A stretch of 64,000 bases of DNA from Bosea sp. F3-2 (GCF_008253865.1 NZ_CP042331.1:5359501-5423500), one strand, 5' to 3'; shown: positions 25,184 to 33,602, numbered from the stretch's first letter. A program made the numbers and translations. The notes: generated by a model not told the origin, from the sequence alone.

Positions 25184-26002
25184 TCAGCGCACCAGCGTGC
25201 GCACCCGGTTCTCGATCAGCCGGACGAGGCCGAGCGCCGTCATCTCCGAGGATTTCGGGTTCGAGGCCAGTGGCCGATTCTCGATGGCGATGTCGAGCTT
25301 GCCGAAGGCGCCGCGGGCGCTGAGCTGATGACCGTTGCCGGATGCGGCAGGGTCGGCGACGAGCTCGACGCGGGTACGATCAAGTCCGATGCCGGCGAGC
25401 GCCGAGATCACCGCGACATTGGCGTTCTGTGGGAAGCGCGAAGCGGCTTCGCGCGCGGTGCCGGAGAAGAAGGTCATGGGCTCGGTGAGCGTATCGAGAG
25501 CGGTCAGACTCTCGGCTGAGGTGCCGCGCCAGGCAGCCGGCGGCTTGACGATGCGATGCACGACCTCGTCGAGCGGCAGGAGGGCGGCTGCGGCGATGCC
25601 GTCGATGCCGGCAAGCGCGCCGGGCGGGATCAGGAGCTGGCTTCCCTGGCTGTCGGCAGAGGCGATCAGCCGGTCGAGCAGGGCGTCGTCGCAGAAGGCG
25701 CTGGTCGAGGCGATGGCGAAAGCGGGCGCATGCGCGAGCGCCGCCTCGCCCCAGATGCCGACGGCTTCGCGCCCGGCGGCTTCGACGATGAGGTCAAGAT
25801 CAAGGCCGGTCAGCTCGTCCGGCGTCGTGATCAGCTTGGTGCCGGCCGGGATACCGCCTGCGGCGTCGGGGTTGCGGACAGCGATGGCGACGATGGTGAT
25901 ATCGCCGTTGCTTCGCTCCGCCAGCAGCTCTGCGACGCGGCGGTTGATGGCGCCCCAGCCGATCAGGGCGAGGCGCAGCGGCTTGCGCGATGGCATCGTC
26001 AT
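25184..26002 (-). CDS. Aspartate dehydrogenase-like oxidoreductase
   Basis: A 272-residue protein of the L-aspartate dehydrogenase (NadX/DUF108) family. An N-terminal Rossmann domain opens LRLALIGWGAINRRVAELL, with the glycine pattern GxGxxN. The C-terminal domain has the family signature ASRFPQNANVAVISALAGIG. Known members make iminoaspartate/oxaloacetate from aspartate with NAD(P). The start at 26002 overlaps the hydrolase stop by four bases (ATGA), so it is translated with the catabolic genes. In this operon it may act on an amino-acid intermediate from ring cleavage rather than on aspartate; that is inference. Confidence 0.85.
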   Translation of the reverse strand: MTMPSRKPLRLALIGWGAINRRVAELLAERSNGDITIVAIAVRNPDAAGGIPAGTKLITTPDELTGLDLDLIVEAAGREAVGIWGEAALAHAPAFAIASTSAFCDDALLDRLIASADSQGSQLLIPPGALAGIDGIAAAALLPLDEVVHRIVKPPAAWRGTSAESLTALDTLTEPMTFFSGTAREAASRFPQNANVAVISALAGIGLDRTRVELVADPAASGNGHQLSARGAFGKLDIAIENRPLASNPKSSEMTALGLVRLIENRVRTLVR

Positions 26003-27126
26003 CGGCCTTCCGCCGTTCGCAGGGCAAGGTCGAGCAGGGGGCCTCCGTTCAGGCCTTCCAGAAGGCTGAAATGGTGGCCAGGGCAGATCAAGGGCGCGGG
26101 CGCCTGCCATGTCGCGGCAAGCGCTGCCGATTGCGCCTTGAACGCATCGCTCTCGCCTTCGCCGACCGCGAAAGCGATCCGCGTCGATTGCGGGCGGGGC
26201 TGGACAATCGGGCTGAGCCGGGTCGCACGCGCCGCATCGTCGAGGCCGAGCAGGCGGCCGAGCGGCAGGTGGCTGACCGGCCTCAGGTCGTAGAGGCCGG
26301 AGAGCAGCAGGGCCGAGGCGATGGGCGGGGCATCCTGCGCGCAGAGCGCCATGGCGGCGAGGTGACCGCCGGCGGAATGGCCGGAGACGTGCAGGCGAGT
26401 GGCATCGAGGCCGAGCGCATCGGCTTCGCGCGCGAGAAAGTTCAGCGCTGCCACGCTCTGGGCGATGCTCGCTTCCAGCGGGGTATCCGGAGCCAGACCG
26501 TAATTGGGCATGGCGACGGCATAGCCGGCATCGAGCAAGCTGTGAGCGAACTGGGCATGCTGGGCCTTGTCCGAGGCCTGCCAGTAACCGCCATGGATGA
26601 AGACGAAGATTGGTGCCCGCTTCGCACCGGCCGGGCGATAGAGGTCGAGTGTTTCGAAGCGGCTTGGGCCATAGGCGAGGTCGAAACCGCCGTGGCGGGC
26701 GCGGAAGGCTTCGCCGTCGCGGCTCCATTGCCGGAACAGCGCCTTCATGTCGGCCTGCAGGCGCGGACTGTATTGCCGGCCGAGCTCGCGCAGCGTGTAG
26801 CCGTCGACGAGCGTGTCGGGCAGCGGCTGAGCGTCGGCATGGCGGGCGCGGATGGTCAGGCCGGCCTCGCCCCTGGGCTGAAGCCGGATCGGCGGGCGGA
26901 AGCCGGCGAAGACCTCACGCCAGACGAGTTCGATGGCGGGGCGGGAGAGGTGGAAGGCCTCGGGCCGGTCGCTCTCCCAGACCATCTCGCGCAGATGATG
27001 CGGGCCGCAGCCGGCGGCGACGAGCCCGGCGAGGATGTCGCTCAGCGCGTCGCGCAGCGCCTCGATCGGGTCAGGCTCCGCACTATGCGCGACGATCTCG
27101 TGCAGTTCCGTTTCAGACGCCGACAT
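25999..27126 (-). CDS. Two-domain protein: Rid-like N-terminus and kynurenine formamidase-like alpha/beta hydrolase
   Basis: 375 residues. From about residue 110 the protein is an alpha/beta hydrolase of the kynurenine formamidase (Afmid) group: FIHGGYWQ near 177 is that group's oxyanion motif, GHSAGG near 250 the nucleophile elbow, and CPGHHFSLLEGL near the end holds the probable catalytic histidine. Residues 1-105 do not belong to that fold; the pattern (IEALRDALSDILAGLVAAGC, then VFAGFRPPIRL and GLTIRARH) resembles a Rid/YjgF domain, a family that includes 2-aminomuconate deaminase. I chose the ATG at 27126; an ATG at 27147 is also in frame. It overlaps livF by 14 bp. The Rid assignment is tentative; the hydrolase is secure. 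Confidence 0.78.
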   Translation of the reverse strand: MSASETELHEIVAHSAEPDPIEALRDALSDILAGLVAAGCGPHHLREMVWESDRPEAFHLSRPAIELVWREVFAGFRPPIRLQPRGEAGLTIRARHADAQPLPDTLVDGYTLRELGRQYSPRLQADMKALFRQWSRDGEAFRARHGGFDLAYGPSRFETLDLYRPAGAKRAPIFVFIHGGYWQASDKAQHAQFAHSLLDAGYAVAMPNYGLAPDTPLEASIAQSVAALNFLAREADALGLDATRLHVSGHSAGGHLAAMALCAQDAPPIASALLLSGLYDLRPVSHLPLGRLLGLDDAARATRLSPIVQPRPQSTRIAFAVGEGESDAFKAQSAALAATWQAPAPLICPGHHFSLLEGLNGGPLLDLALRTAEGR

Positions 27127-27814
27127 AGCGATGCACCAGCTCCGCATTGGCCGCGAGATCGGCGCTCGACCCCGACCAGACCGTGCGGCCCTTCTCGATG
27201 ATGTAGTGCCGGTTGGCGATGCGCCTGAGCACGTTGATGTTCTTGTCGATCAGCAGGATCGACTGGCCCTGCGCCTTCAGCGCCTCGATGCAGCCCCAGA
27301 TCTCGGCGCGGATCACCGGGGCGAGGCCTTCCGTCGCCTCGTCGAGGATCAGCAGCTTCGGATTGGTCATCAGCGCGCGGCCGACCGCGAGCATCTGCTG
27401 TTCACCGCCGGAGAGGGTGCGGGCCGATTGCCCGGCACGCTCCTGCAGGCGGGGGAAGAGGGCGTAGACCCGCTCCAGCGTCCAGGGCGAGGAGCGCTTC
27501 AGCCGGTTCGAGGCGGTGGCGACGAGGTTTTCGCGGACGCTGAGCGTCGGGAAGACCTGTCGGCCTTCCGGCACGAGGCCGATGCCGAAGCGGGCGATCT
27601 TCTCGGGCGCGATGCCGGAGATGGCGCGCCCATCGAAGCGGATGTCGCCGCTTTTCGGCGCGAGCAGGCCCATGATCGAGCGGACCGTCGTGGTCTTGCC
27701 CATGCCGTTGCGGCCGAGCAGGGTCACGACCTCGCCCTCGGCGATGTCGAGGGCGACGTCGAACAGCACCTGGCTCCTGCCATAGGCCGATTGCAGGTTG
27801 CGCACGCTCAGCAT
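27113..27814 (-). CDS. Branched-chain-type ABC importer, ATPase LivF-like
   Basis: A 233-residue ATPase of the LivF group: Walker A GRNGMGKTT, signature LSGGEQQML, Walker B LLILDEATEGLAP. It pairs with the LivG-like ATPase; its start shares one base with that gene's stop (TGATG). The substrate of the importer is not a branched-chain amino acid by necessity: such HAAT-family systems also import aromatic acids and amides, which fits the dioxygenase in the same operon. Confidence 0.92.
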   Translation of the reverse strand: MLSVRNLQSAYGRSQVLFDVALDIAEGEVVTLLGRNGMGKTTTVRSIMGLLAPKSGDIRFDGRAISGIAPEKIARFGIGLVPEGRQVFPTLSVRENLVATASNRLKRSSPWTLERVYALFPRLQERAGQSARTLSGGEQQMLAVGRALMTNPKLLILDEATEGLAPVIRAEIWGCIEALKAQGQSILLIDKNINVLRRIANRHYIIEKGRTVWSGSSADLAANAELVHRYVGV

Positions 27815-28581
27815 CAGGCGTCTCCCTCGCCGAGATAGGCGGTGCGCACCTCCGGATTGTTCCGGATTTCCTCGGCCGTGCCGGTGGCGATGACGCGGCC
27901 ATAGACCAACACGGAGATGCGGTCGGCCAGCGCGAAGACGGCGTCCATGTCGTGCTCGACCAGCAGCATGGTGACGCGGCCCTTGAGCGCGGAGAGCATC
28001 GCGACCATCTGCTCGCTCTCGGCATGGCCCAAGCCCGCCATTGGCTCGTCGAGCAACAGCAGGCGGGGCTCGCAGGCGAGCGCGATCGCGAATTCGAGCT
28101 GCTTCTGCTCGCCATGAGAGAGGTCGGCGACCTTCACCTCGGCGCGGTGGCTCAGGCCAGCGGTCGCGAGATGCTGGCGCGCGCGACCGCGCAGGGTTTC
28201 GTCGCGCCGCGCATTGCCGAAGAAGCGGAAGCTGTGGCCGTCATGGGCCTGCACGGCGAGCGCGACATTGTCGAGCATCGAGAAGTCCGGCAGCAGCTGG
28301 TTGATCTGGAAGGTGCGGGCGAGGCCGCGCTTGACGCGCTGCGGCGTCGACAAGGCGTCGATCTCCTCGCCGGAAAGCCTGATCGCGCCCTCGTCATGGG
28401 TCAGTTCGCCGAAGAGCTGGGTGAGCAGCGTCGTCTTGCCGGCACCGTTGGGGCCGATCAGCGCATGGATCTCGCCGTCGCGCACGTCGAGATCGACGCC
28501 GTCGGTGGCGATGAGCCCGCCGAAGCGCTTGCGCAGGCCGCGCACGGAGAGGAGCGCAGGTGTTGCATCCATTCCAGTCAT
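27814..28581 (-). CDS. Branched-chain-type ABC importer, ATPase LivG-like
   Basis: A 255-residue ATPase with Walker A GPNGAGKTT, signature LSHGEQKQ (the SHGE variant usual for LivG), Walker B LLLLDEPMAGLG, and the C-terminal extension ending NNPEVRTAYLGEGDA characteristic of LivG. I chose the ATG at 28581, which overlaps the permease stop by four bases (ATGA). It forms a heterodimer with the LivF-like protein under the two permeases. Confidence 0.93.
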   Translation of the reverse strand: MTGMDATPALLSVRGLRKRFGGLIATDGVDLDVRDGEIHALIGPNGAGKTTLLTQLFGELTHDEGAIRLSGEEIDALSTPQRVKRGLARTFQINQLLPDFSMLDNVALAVQAHDGHSFRFFGNARRDETLRGRARQHLATAGLSHRAEVKVADLSHGEQKQLEFAIALACEPRLLLLDEPMAGLGHAESEQMVAMLSALKGRVTMLLVEHDMDAVFALADRISVLVYGRVIATGTAEEIRNNPEVRTAYLGEGDA

Positions 28582-29600
28582 GGCGCGCTCCTGCCGAGGC
28601 CGAGCCTGCCGATCAGCCCGTTGAGTCCGCCATGGGTGAAGAGCACGACGAGCAGCAGGATCGGCCCGAGCGCGAGCTGCCAATGCTCGGTCCAACCGGT
28701 CAGCACGGTCTCGAGGATGACGAGCGCGGCCGCGCCCAAAAGCGGGCCGAGCAGCGTGCCGACGCCGCCGAGGATGACCATGATCATCAGCTCGCCGGAC
28801 TTGGTCCAGTGCAGCATGTCGGGGCTGACGAAGCGCAGATAATTCGCCATCAGCGCGCCGGCGAGGCCGGCACCCATGCCGGAGATGACGAAGGCGGCGA
28901 GCTTGTAGCGATAGGGCGCGATGCCGATCGCGGCCATGCGCCGCTCGTTCTGGCGGATGCCGGCCAGCACCATGCCGAAGCGCGAGCCGACGATGCGCCA
29001 GAGCACCAGGAAGACCAGTGCCGCGACGACCAGGCAGATGAAGTAGAAGGTGGTGTCGTCGCGGGTGTTGAGATCAAAGAGCGCATTGCGGCGGCGGATC
29101 GTCATGCCGTCGTCGCCGCCATAGGCTTTGAGCGAAACGAAGAGGAAGAACAGCATCTGCGCGAAGGCGAGCGTGATCATGATGAACTGCACGCCGCTGG
29201 TGCGCAGCGACAGCGCGCCGATGATGCAGGCGAAGAGGCCGGCGACGAGGATGGCCGCCGGCAGCGTCACCAGAAGCTGGTCGGTGCCGGGGATGAAGCC
29301 GAGGAAGAGCGCGTCGTCCATGAGAGTGCGGTAGAGGATGCCGACAGCATAGCCGCCGATGCCGAAAAAGGCGGCGTGGCCGAAGGAGACCATCCCTCCG
29401 AAGCCCAGTGCGAGATTGAGGCTGGCGGCGGCGATGGCATAGATCAGGACGCGCGTCGCCAGCGGCACCAGCGCCGGCTGGCCGAGCGCCTTGACCACGA
29501 ACGGCAGGGCGATCAGCGCGACGGCAAGGACGAGCAACGCGATGATGCGGCCCAGCACGGGCGTAGCCGCGTGCGTGCGGGTGATGGCGTCGTCAGACAT
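28578..29600 (-). CDS. Branched-chain-type ABC importer, permease LivM-like
   Basis: A 340-residue inner-membrane protein with about nine hydrophobic segments. LivM hallmarks are SLNLALGFGGMVSFGHAAFF near residue 65 and the EAA-like loop RIVGSRFGMVLAGIRQNERR before the late segments, followed by GELMIMVILGGVGTLLGP. The gene overlaps the LivH-like gene by eight bases and the ATPase gene by four, so the transporter genes are tightly coupled. Confidence 0.93.
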   Translation of the reverse strand: MSDDAITRTHAATPVLGRIIALLVLAVALIALPFVVKALGQPALVPLATRVLIYAIAAASLNLALGFGGMVSFGHAAFFGIGGYAVGILYRTLMDDALFLGFIPGTDQLLVTLPAAILVAGLFACIIGALSLRTSGVQFIMITLAFAQMLFFLFVSLKAYGGDDGMTIRRRNALFDLNTRDDTTFYFICLVVAALVFLVLWRIVGSRFGMVLAGIRQNERRMAAIGIAPYRYKLAAFVISGMGAGLAGALMANYLRFVSPDMLHWTKSGELMIMVILGGVGTLLGPLLGAAALVILETVLTGWTEHWQLALGPILLLVVLFTHGGLNGLIGRLGLGRSAP

Positions 29601-30507
29601 GAGCGGGGAACAGTCCCTTCGGCCGCACCAGCAGCACGATCGCCATGAGCAGGTAGATGCCCATCGAGGCGAGGCCGGCGCCGAGCGCGTCGGCCTCCGA
29701 GCCGGTCATGACGTGCCGCAGCAGGCCGGGCGTGAAGGCGCGTAGCGAGGTGTCGACGAGGCCGACGATCAGCGCGCCGAAGAAGGCGCCGCGGATCGAG
29801 CCGACGCCGCCGATCACCACCACGACGAAGGTCATGATCAGGATCTGCTCGCCCATGCCGACCTGCACGGCGAGGATCGGCCCGGCCATCAGCCCGGCGA
29901 GGCCGGCGAGCAGGGCGCCGAGCCCGAAGACGGCGGTGTAGAGCAGGCGGATATCGACGCCGAGCGCGCGCACCATCTCGCGATGGGTGGCGCCGGCCCG
30001 CACCAGCATGCCGACGCGGGTGCGGTTGATCAGGAGATAGAGGCCGAGGGCGACGAGCAGGCCGACGGCAATGATCGCGAGGCGATAGACCGGGTAGGTC
30101 AGCCCGGGCAGGAGCTGGACCGAGCCGTTCAGCACTGGAGGCACCGAGACGAAAAGGGGATGGCGCCCGAACAGCAGCGTCACGCTCTGGTTGAAGATCA
30201 GGATCAGGGCGAAGGTCGCCAGCACCTGGTCGAGATGGTCCCGCGCATAGAGCCGGCGCAGCACGACGAGCTCCATCACCATGCCGGTGACGGCGGCGGC
30301 AGTCAGCCCTGCCAGCACGGCGAGCAGGAAGGAGCCGGTCTGCGCGGCGGCGAAGGCGGCGGTATAGGCGCCGACCATATAGAGCGAGCCATGGGCGAGG
30401 TTGATCACGCCCATGATGCCGAAGATCAGCGTCAGCCCGGCAGCGAGCAGGAACAGCATCACGCCGAACTGCAGGCCGTTGAGCAATTGTTCGAGAACGA
30501 GCGTCAT
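29593..30507 (-). CDS. Branched-chain-type ABC importer, permease LivH-like
   Basis: A 304-residue inner-membrane protein. The opening LEQLLNGLQFGVMLFLLAAG and the block LIFGIMGVINLAHGSLYM are standard for LivH. The conserved late region GMGEQILIMTFVVVVIGGVG is present. It is the first of the four cytoplasmic/membrane transporter genes and follows the binding protein after a 241-bp gap that contains two palindromic repeats. Confidence 0.93.
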   Translation of the reverse strand: MTLVLEQLLNGLQFGVMLFLLAAGLTLIFGIMGVINLAHGSLYMVGAYTAAFAAAQTGSFLLAVLAGLTAAAVTGMVMELVVLRRLYARDHLDQVLATFALILIFNQSVTLLFGRHPLFVSVPPVLNGSVQLLPGLTYPVYRLAIIAVGLLVALGLYLLINRTRVGMLVRAGATHREMVRALGVDIRLLYTAVFGLGALLAGLAGLMAGPILAVQVGMGEQILIMTFVVVVIGGVGSIRGAFFGALIVGLVDTSLRAFTPGLLRHVMTGSEADALGAGLASMGIYLLMAIVLLVRPKGLFPAHV

Positions 30508-30551
30508 TGTGGCTGAAGCCAGAGGGCCCTGAGGTAGATGGAAACACCACT

Positions 30552-30602
30552 ATCATTCCGGGGCTTCGCCTTGGCGAAGAGCCTGGAATCCATCAGCGGT
30601 GC
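30552..30602. repeat. Partial type A palindromic repeat
   Basis: TCATTCCGGGGCTTCGCC followed by an arm ending CTGGAATCCATC matches one half of the type A repeats, without a complementary far half. A type B repeat follows directly, so one element may have inserted next to or into the other. Confidence 0.55.
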
Positions 30603-30616
30603 GATATTTCCAGAAG

Positions 30617-30710
30617 CGTCATGCTCGCCCCTGTGGCGAGCATCCACGTCTTGAACACCGACCTCGATGGAGCAAGACGTGGATGGTCGGGACAAGCCCG
30701 ACCATGACGG
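30617..30710. repeat. Palindromic intergenic repeat, type B (copy 1)
   Basis: Begins CGTCATGCTCGCC and ends CGACCATGACGG. The inner arms CATCCACGTCTTG and CAAGACGTGGATG are perfectly complementary. The other copy lies at 58259-58353 in the opposite orientation. It interrupts the space between the binding-protein and permease genes of the catabolic operon. Confidence 0.85.
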
Positions 30711-30748
30711 AAACGTAGCATGCTGGCTGTGAGCCAGTGTGTGCCGCT

Positions 30749-31915
30749 TCAGAGCTTGCAGTCCTTGGCGTAGACGTCGCTGTGGTTGCTTAGCACCTTC
30801 CCGGACGTCTTCAGGACCGGCGTGCCGTCAGCGGCCTTCTCGACCTTGAGGGCGTACCAATCCTGCACCGGGTGCTGGTTCGGGCCGAACTTGAAGGCGC
30901 CGCGCACCGATTGGAAGTCCGCCTTGGCGAGCGCCTTGCGCAGCGCGGGCACGTCGGTCTTGCCGCCGGTCGCCTTCAGGGCGGAGGCGATGGCGAGCGC
31001 GGTGTCGTAGCCCTGGCTGGCATAATAGGTCGGTGCGCGGTTATAGGCCTTGGTCCAGGCCTCCATGAACTTCTTGTTGGCCGGGTTGTCGAAATCCGAG
31101 TTCCAGTGCGCGGTGACGCTGAGGCCGAGCGCGGCTTCGCCGACCGCCTTCAGCGTGGTGGCGTCGAGCGAGGGCTCGGCCAGCACCATCGGCACCTTCC
31201 CGAGCAGGCCGGCCTGCTGGTACTGGCGCAGGAAGGCGATGCCGAGGCCGCCCGGGTGGAACTGGAAGACGACGTCGGGATTGGCCGAGCGGATCTGCGC
31301 CATTTCCGGCGCGAAGTCGGTCTGGTCGAGGCGGGTATAGACCTCGCCGACGACCTCGCCCTTGAACAGGCGCTTGAAGCCGGTCAGCGCATCCTTGCCG
31401 GCCTGGTAGTTCGGGGCGAGGATGAAGGCCTTCTTGTAGCCGAGATTGGTGGCGTACTGGCCGGCGCTCTCATGCAGGCTGTCATTCTGCCAGGCGACGA
31501 CGAAATAGTTCTCATTGCACTCCTTGCCGGCGAAGTTCGACGGCGCGGCGTTGGGGCTCACATAGAGCGCGCCGGAATCGACGATGTCGGGAACGGTCGC
31601 GCCGGCGACGTTCGAGAAGACGATGCCGGTCATGATCTTGATGCCGTCGGTCTTCAGCATCTTCTCGGCGATCTGCTTGCCCTGGCCGGGCTTGAGCGCG
31701 TCGTCCTCAACCACGAGCTCGACCGGCACGCCGCCGAGCTTGCCGCCCTCCATGTCGATGGCGAGCTTGAAAGCGTCGCGGATGTCCTGGCCGAGATAGC
31801 CGCCCGGGCCCGAAAGCGTGGTGATCATGCCGATCTTGATCGGCTGCTGGGCGAGGGCGGTGGTCGCCGCCAGCGAGGCGGCGATGCCGAAGAGCAATCC
31901 GCGCAATTTCATCAT
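30749..31915 (-). CDS. Branched-chain-type ABC importer, substrate-binding protein
   Basis: A 388-residue periplasmic protein. The signal peptide MKLRGLLFGIAASLAATTAL is followed by a cleavage site after ALAQ. The mature N-terminus QPIKIGMITTLSGPGGYLG is typical of the LivJ/AmiC-type (Peripla_BP_6) fold. Members of this group bind amino acids, amides or aromatic acids; residues alone do not tell which. It lies 119 bp after the dioxygenase, with a strong GC hairpin in the gap (32000-32021), and is the likely capture protein for the compound degraded by this operon. Confidence 0.92.
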   Translation of the reverse strand: MMKLRGLLFGIAASLAATTALAQQPIKIGMITTLSGPGGYLGQDIRDAFKLAIDMEGGKLGGVPVELVVEDDALKPGQGKQIAEKMLKTDGIKIMTGIVFSNVAGATVPDIVDSGALYVSPNAAPSNFAGKECNENYFVVAWQNDSLHESAGQYATNLGYKKAFILAPNYQAGKDALTGFKRLFKGEVVGEVYTRLDQTDFAPEMAQIRSANPDVVFQFHPGGLGIAFLRQYQQAGLLGKVPMVLAEPSLDATTLKAVGEAALGLSVTAHWNSDFDNPANKKFMEAWTKAYNRAPTYYASQGYDTALAIASALKATGGKTDVPALRKALAKADFQSVRGAFKFGPNQHPVQDWYALKVEKAADGTPVLKTSGKVLSNHSDVYAKDCKL

Positions 31916-31999
31916 GGACTCCAGTTGTTCCGTTCGGCCTCTGAAATGGTTCGACGCGGCGTTTCTGCGCCGCCGCGCTTATGCGTGGTCTGACGACAA

Positions 32000-32021
32000 G
32001 CGCCGCCCGAGCGGGCGGCGC
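32000..32021 (-). other. GC-rich stem-loop between dioxygenase and binding-protein genes
   Basis: GCGCCGCCC and GGGCGGCGC form a perfect 9-bp stem around a four-base loop. No U-run follows on the minus strand (only TTGT), so it is unlikely to be a strong terminator. It may instead act as a partial terminator or an RNA-stabilising stem that sets a different level for the transporter genes. Confidence 0.5.
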
Positions 32022-32034
32022 CTGCAGCATGGCA

Positions 32035-32586
32035 TCACAGGCAGACCCAGCCCGCCGGCGGTTCCTTGCCCGGGTGCAAGGTGCCGCAATGCGGGCAGGT
32101 GCGGGCCTGCTCGTTGCCGTAAAAGGCACGGTAGAGCGGCGGCAGATCGTCGACAATGCTGACGAGGTCGACCTCCACACGATGGACGAGGCCCTGGCAG
32201 TTGAAGCAGTACCATTCGAAGGCGTCGAGCCAGCCTTCCGGCCGCTTCGGCTCGATGACGAGACCGATCGAGCCCTCCTGCGGGCGCTGCGGCGAGTGGC
32301 GTACATGCGGCGGCAGCAGGAAGATGTCGCCCTCGCGGATCGTCACGTCGTAGTGCTTTCCGTTGTCGACCAGCTTGAGCATCATGTCGCCCTTGAGCTG
32401 GTAGAAGAACTCCTCGACGGGGTCGTCATGATAGTCGGTGCGCTGGTTGGGGCCGCCGACGACCGTCACCATCAGATCCGAATCGGTCCAGACCTGCTGG
32501 TTGCCGACCGGCGGCTTGAGCAGGTGCTTGTGCTCCTCGATCCAGTTGTTGAAGTTGAAGGCCTTCAGCCGTCCTTCGGTCGCCAT
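32035..32586 (-). CDS. nbaC: 3-hydroxyanthranilate 3,4-dioxygenase
   Basis: A 183-residue cupin that opens the ring of 3-hydroxyanthranilate to 2-amino-3-carboxymuconate 6-semialdehyde. All residues known to matter in the bacterial enzyme are present at a constant offset of two: Fe(II) ligands H53, E59 and H97, substrate-binding R49, R101 and E112. The C-terminal rubredoxin-like iron site is complete (C127, C130, C164, C167 in YCFNC and TCPHCG). The start at 32586 follows GAGAGGTGGAGAG. The gene is 35 bp after the DapA-family gene. A substrate variant such as 4-amino-3-hydroxybenzoate cannot be excluded, since related ring-cleavage enzymes use it. Confidence 0.93.
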   Translation of the reverse strand: MATEGRLKAFNFNNWIEEHKHLLKPPVGNQQVWTDSDLMVTVVGGPNQRTDYHDDPVEEFFYQLKGDMMLKLVDNGKHYDVTIREGDIFLLPPHVRHSPQRPQEGSIGLVIEPKRPEGWLDAFEWYCFNCQGLVHRVEVDLVSIVDDLPPLYRAFYGNEQARTCPHCGTLHPGKEPPAGWVCL

Positions 32587-32621
32587 CTCTCCACCTCTCC
32601 CGTTGTCGTCTCGAATCTCGT

Positions 32622-33602
32622 TCAGCCGGCCTTGGCCATTGGTGCATTGCCGAGCTTCAAGCCGCAGCTCTCGAAGGCGGCGCGCGTCGCGGCCTTTTCG
32701 GCCTCTGTCAGCTCCAGCATCGGCGGACGGACGCGCCCGCCGACCTGGCCGAGCAGCTCCTGCCAGTATTTCTGGTGGGCATGCGGCTTCTCTGCGGGCC
32801 GCGTGCCGCGCAGCGCCTCGCGCACCGGGTTCAGGCTGTCGCGCACGGCGCGGGCCTTCTCGGCCTCGCCGCGGAAGGCGAGGTCGGTGTATTCGCGCAT
32901 GCGCAGGTCGTTCGCCGTCTGGATGAGGTAGGGCGGCGAGGAGCAGAGATAGAGCTGCCAGCCGAGCTCGAGGATATTGTCGAGCCACTCCTCCTCGGAG
33001 GCGGTGCTGACCAGGATGCGGTCGCCGGCGAGGCGGGTGAGTTCCGCATACATCGGCCGCGGCACGCTGTACTTGATCGCGACGACGTTCTCGATGTCGG
33101 CCAGCCGGTTGCAGAGCTGTGGCGAGAGCAGATAGCCCGAGTCCGGATGGCTCCAGAGCGCGATGCCGATGTCGACCTTCTCGGCGATGGTCCGGTAGTA
33201 CTCGTAGACCGTCTCGTCCTGCGCCTTGAAGAAATGCAGCACGGGTGCGTGCACGACGATGTAGTCGGCGCCGACCTTCTGGGCGTGGCGGGCGAGATCG
33301 ATCACCACGTCCATGTTCTGGTCGGAGCAGGACATGATCGTCTGGCCGCGCTCGGCGCTGGCCTCGACCGCCAGTTCGAAGCTGCGCTTGCGCTCCTCCA
33401 ACGACATCGCGAAGAACTCGCCCTGCTTGCCGGCGATGAACAGCCCGTCGATCTTCAGATCGTCGAGCCAGTGGCGGATGTTCTGCCGGAAACCGTCCTC
33501 GTCGATCGCGAGCGAGCCGGTGAAGGGGGTGAGCGCGGCCGCCCAGATGCCCTTCATATGGGCGCGGGCATAGGCCTTGGCGTCCTTCTTGGCGTATTTC
33601 AT
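32622..33602 (-). CDS. DapA/N-acetylneuraminate lyase-superfamily enzyme, non-canonical active site
   Basis: A 326-residue class I aldolase-type protein. The Schiff-base lysine is present (K177 in VVAIKYSVP). The GTTGE-type substrate loop is replaced by AGKQGEF, and the LYNxP segment that carries the catalytic tyrosine of dihydrodipicolinate synthase by LWSHPDSGY. It is therefore unlikely to be a lysine-biosynthetic DapA; a hydratase, aldolase or decarboxylase acting on a ring-cleavage product is more plausible. The ATG at 33602 has GAGG upstream; an ATG 15 codons later is possible. It is the first gene of the operon, divergent from lysR. Confidence 0.85.
   Translation of the reverse strand: MKYAKKDAKAYARAHMKGIWAAALTPFTGSLAIDEDGFRQNIRHWLDDLKIDGLFIAGKQGEFFAMSLEERKRSFELAVEASAERGQTIMSCSDQNMDVVIDLARHAQKVGADYIVVHAPVLHFFKAQDETVYEYYRTIAEKVDIGIALWSHPDSGYLLSPQLCNRLADIENVVAIKYSVPRPMYAELTRLAGDRILVSTASEEEWLDNILELGWQLYLCSSPPYLIQTANDLRMREYTDLAFRGEAEKARAVRDSLNPVREALRGTRPAEKPHAHQKYWQELLGQVGGRVRPPMLELTEAEKAATRAAFESCGLKLGNAPMAKAG

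Noticed and set aside
32622..33602. Lysine-biosynthetic dihydrodipicolinate synthase
   Set aside because: The GTTGE loop and the catalytic tyrosine segment are replaced, and the gene sits in a catabolic operon.
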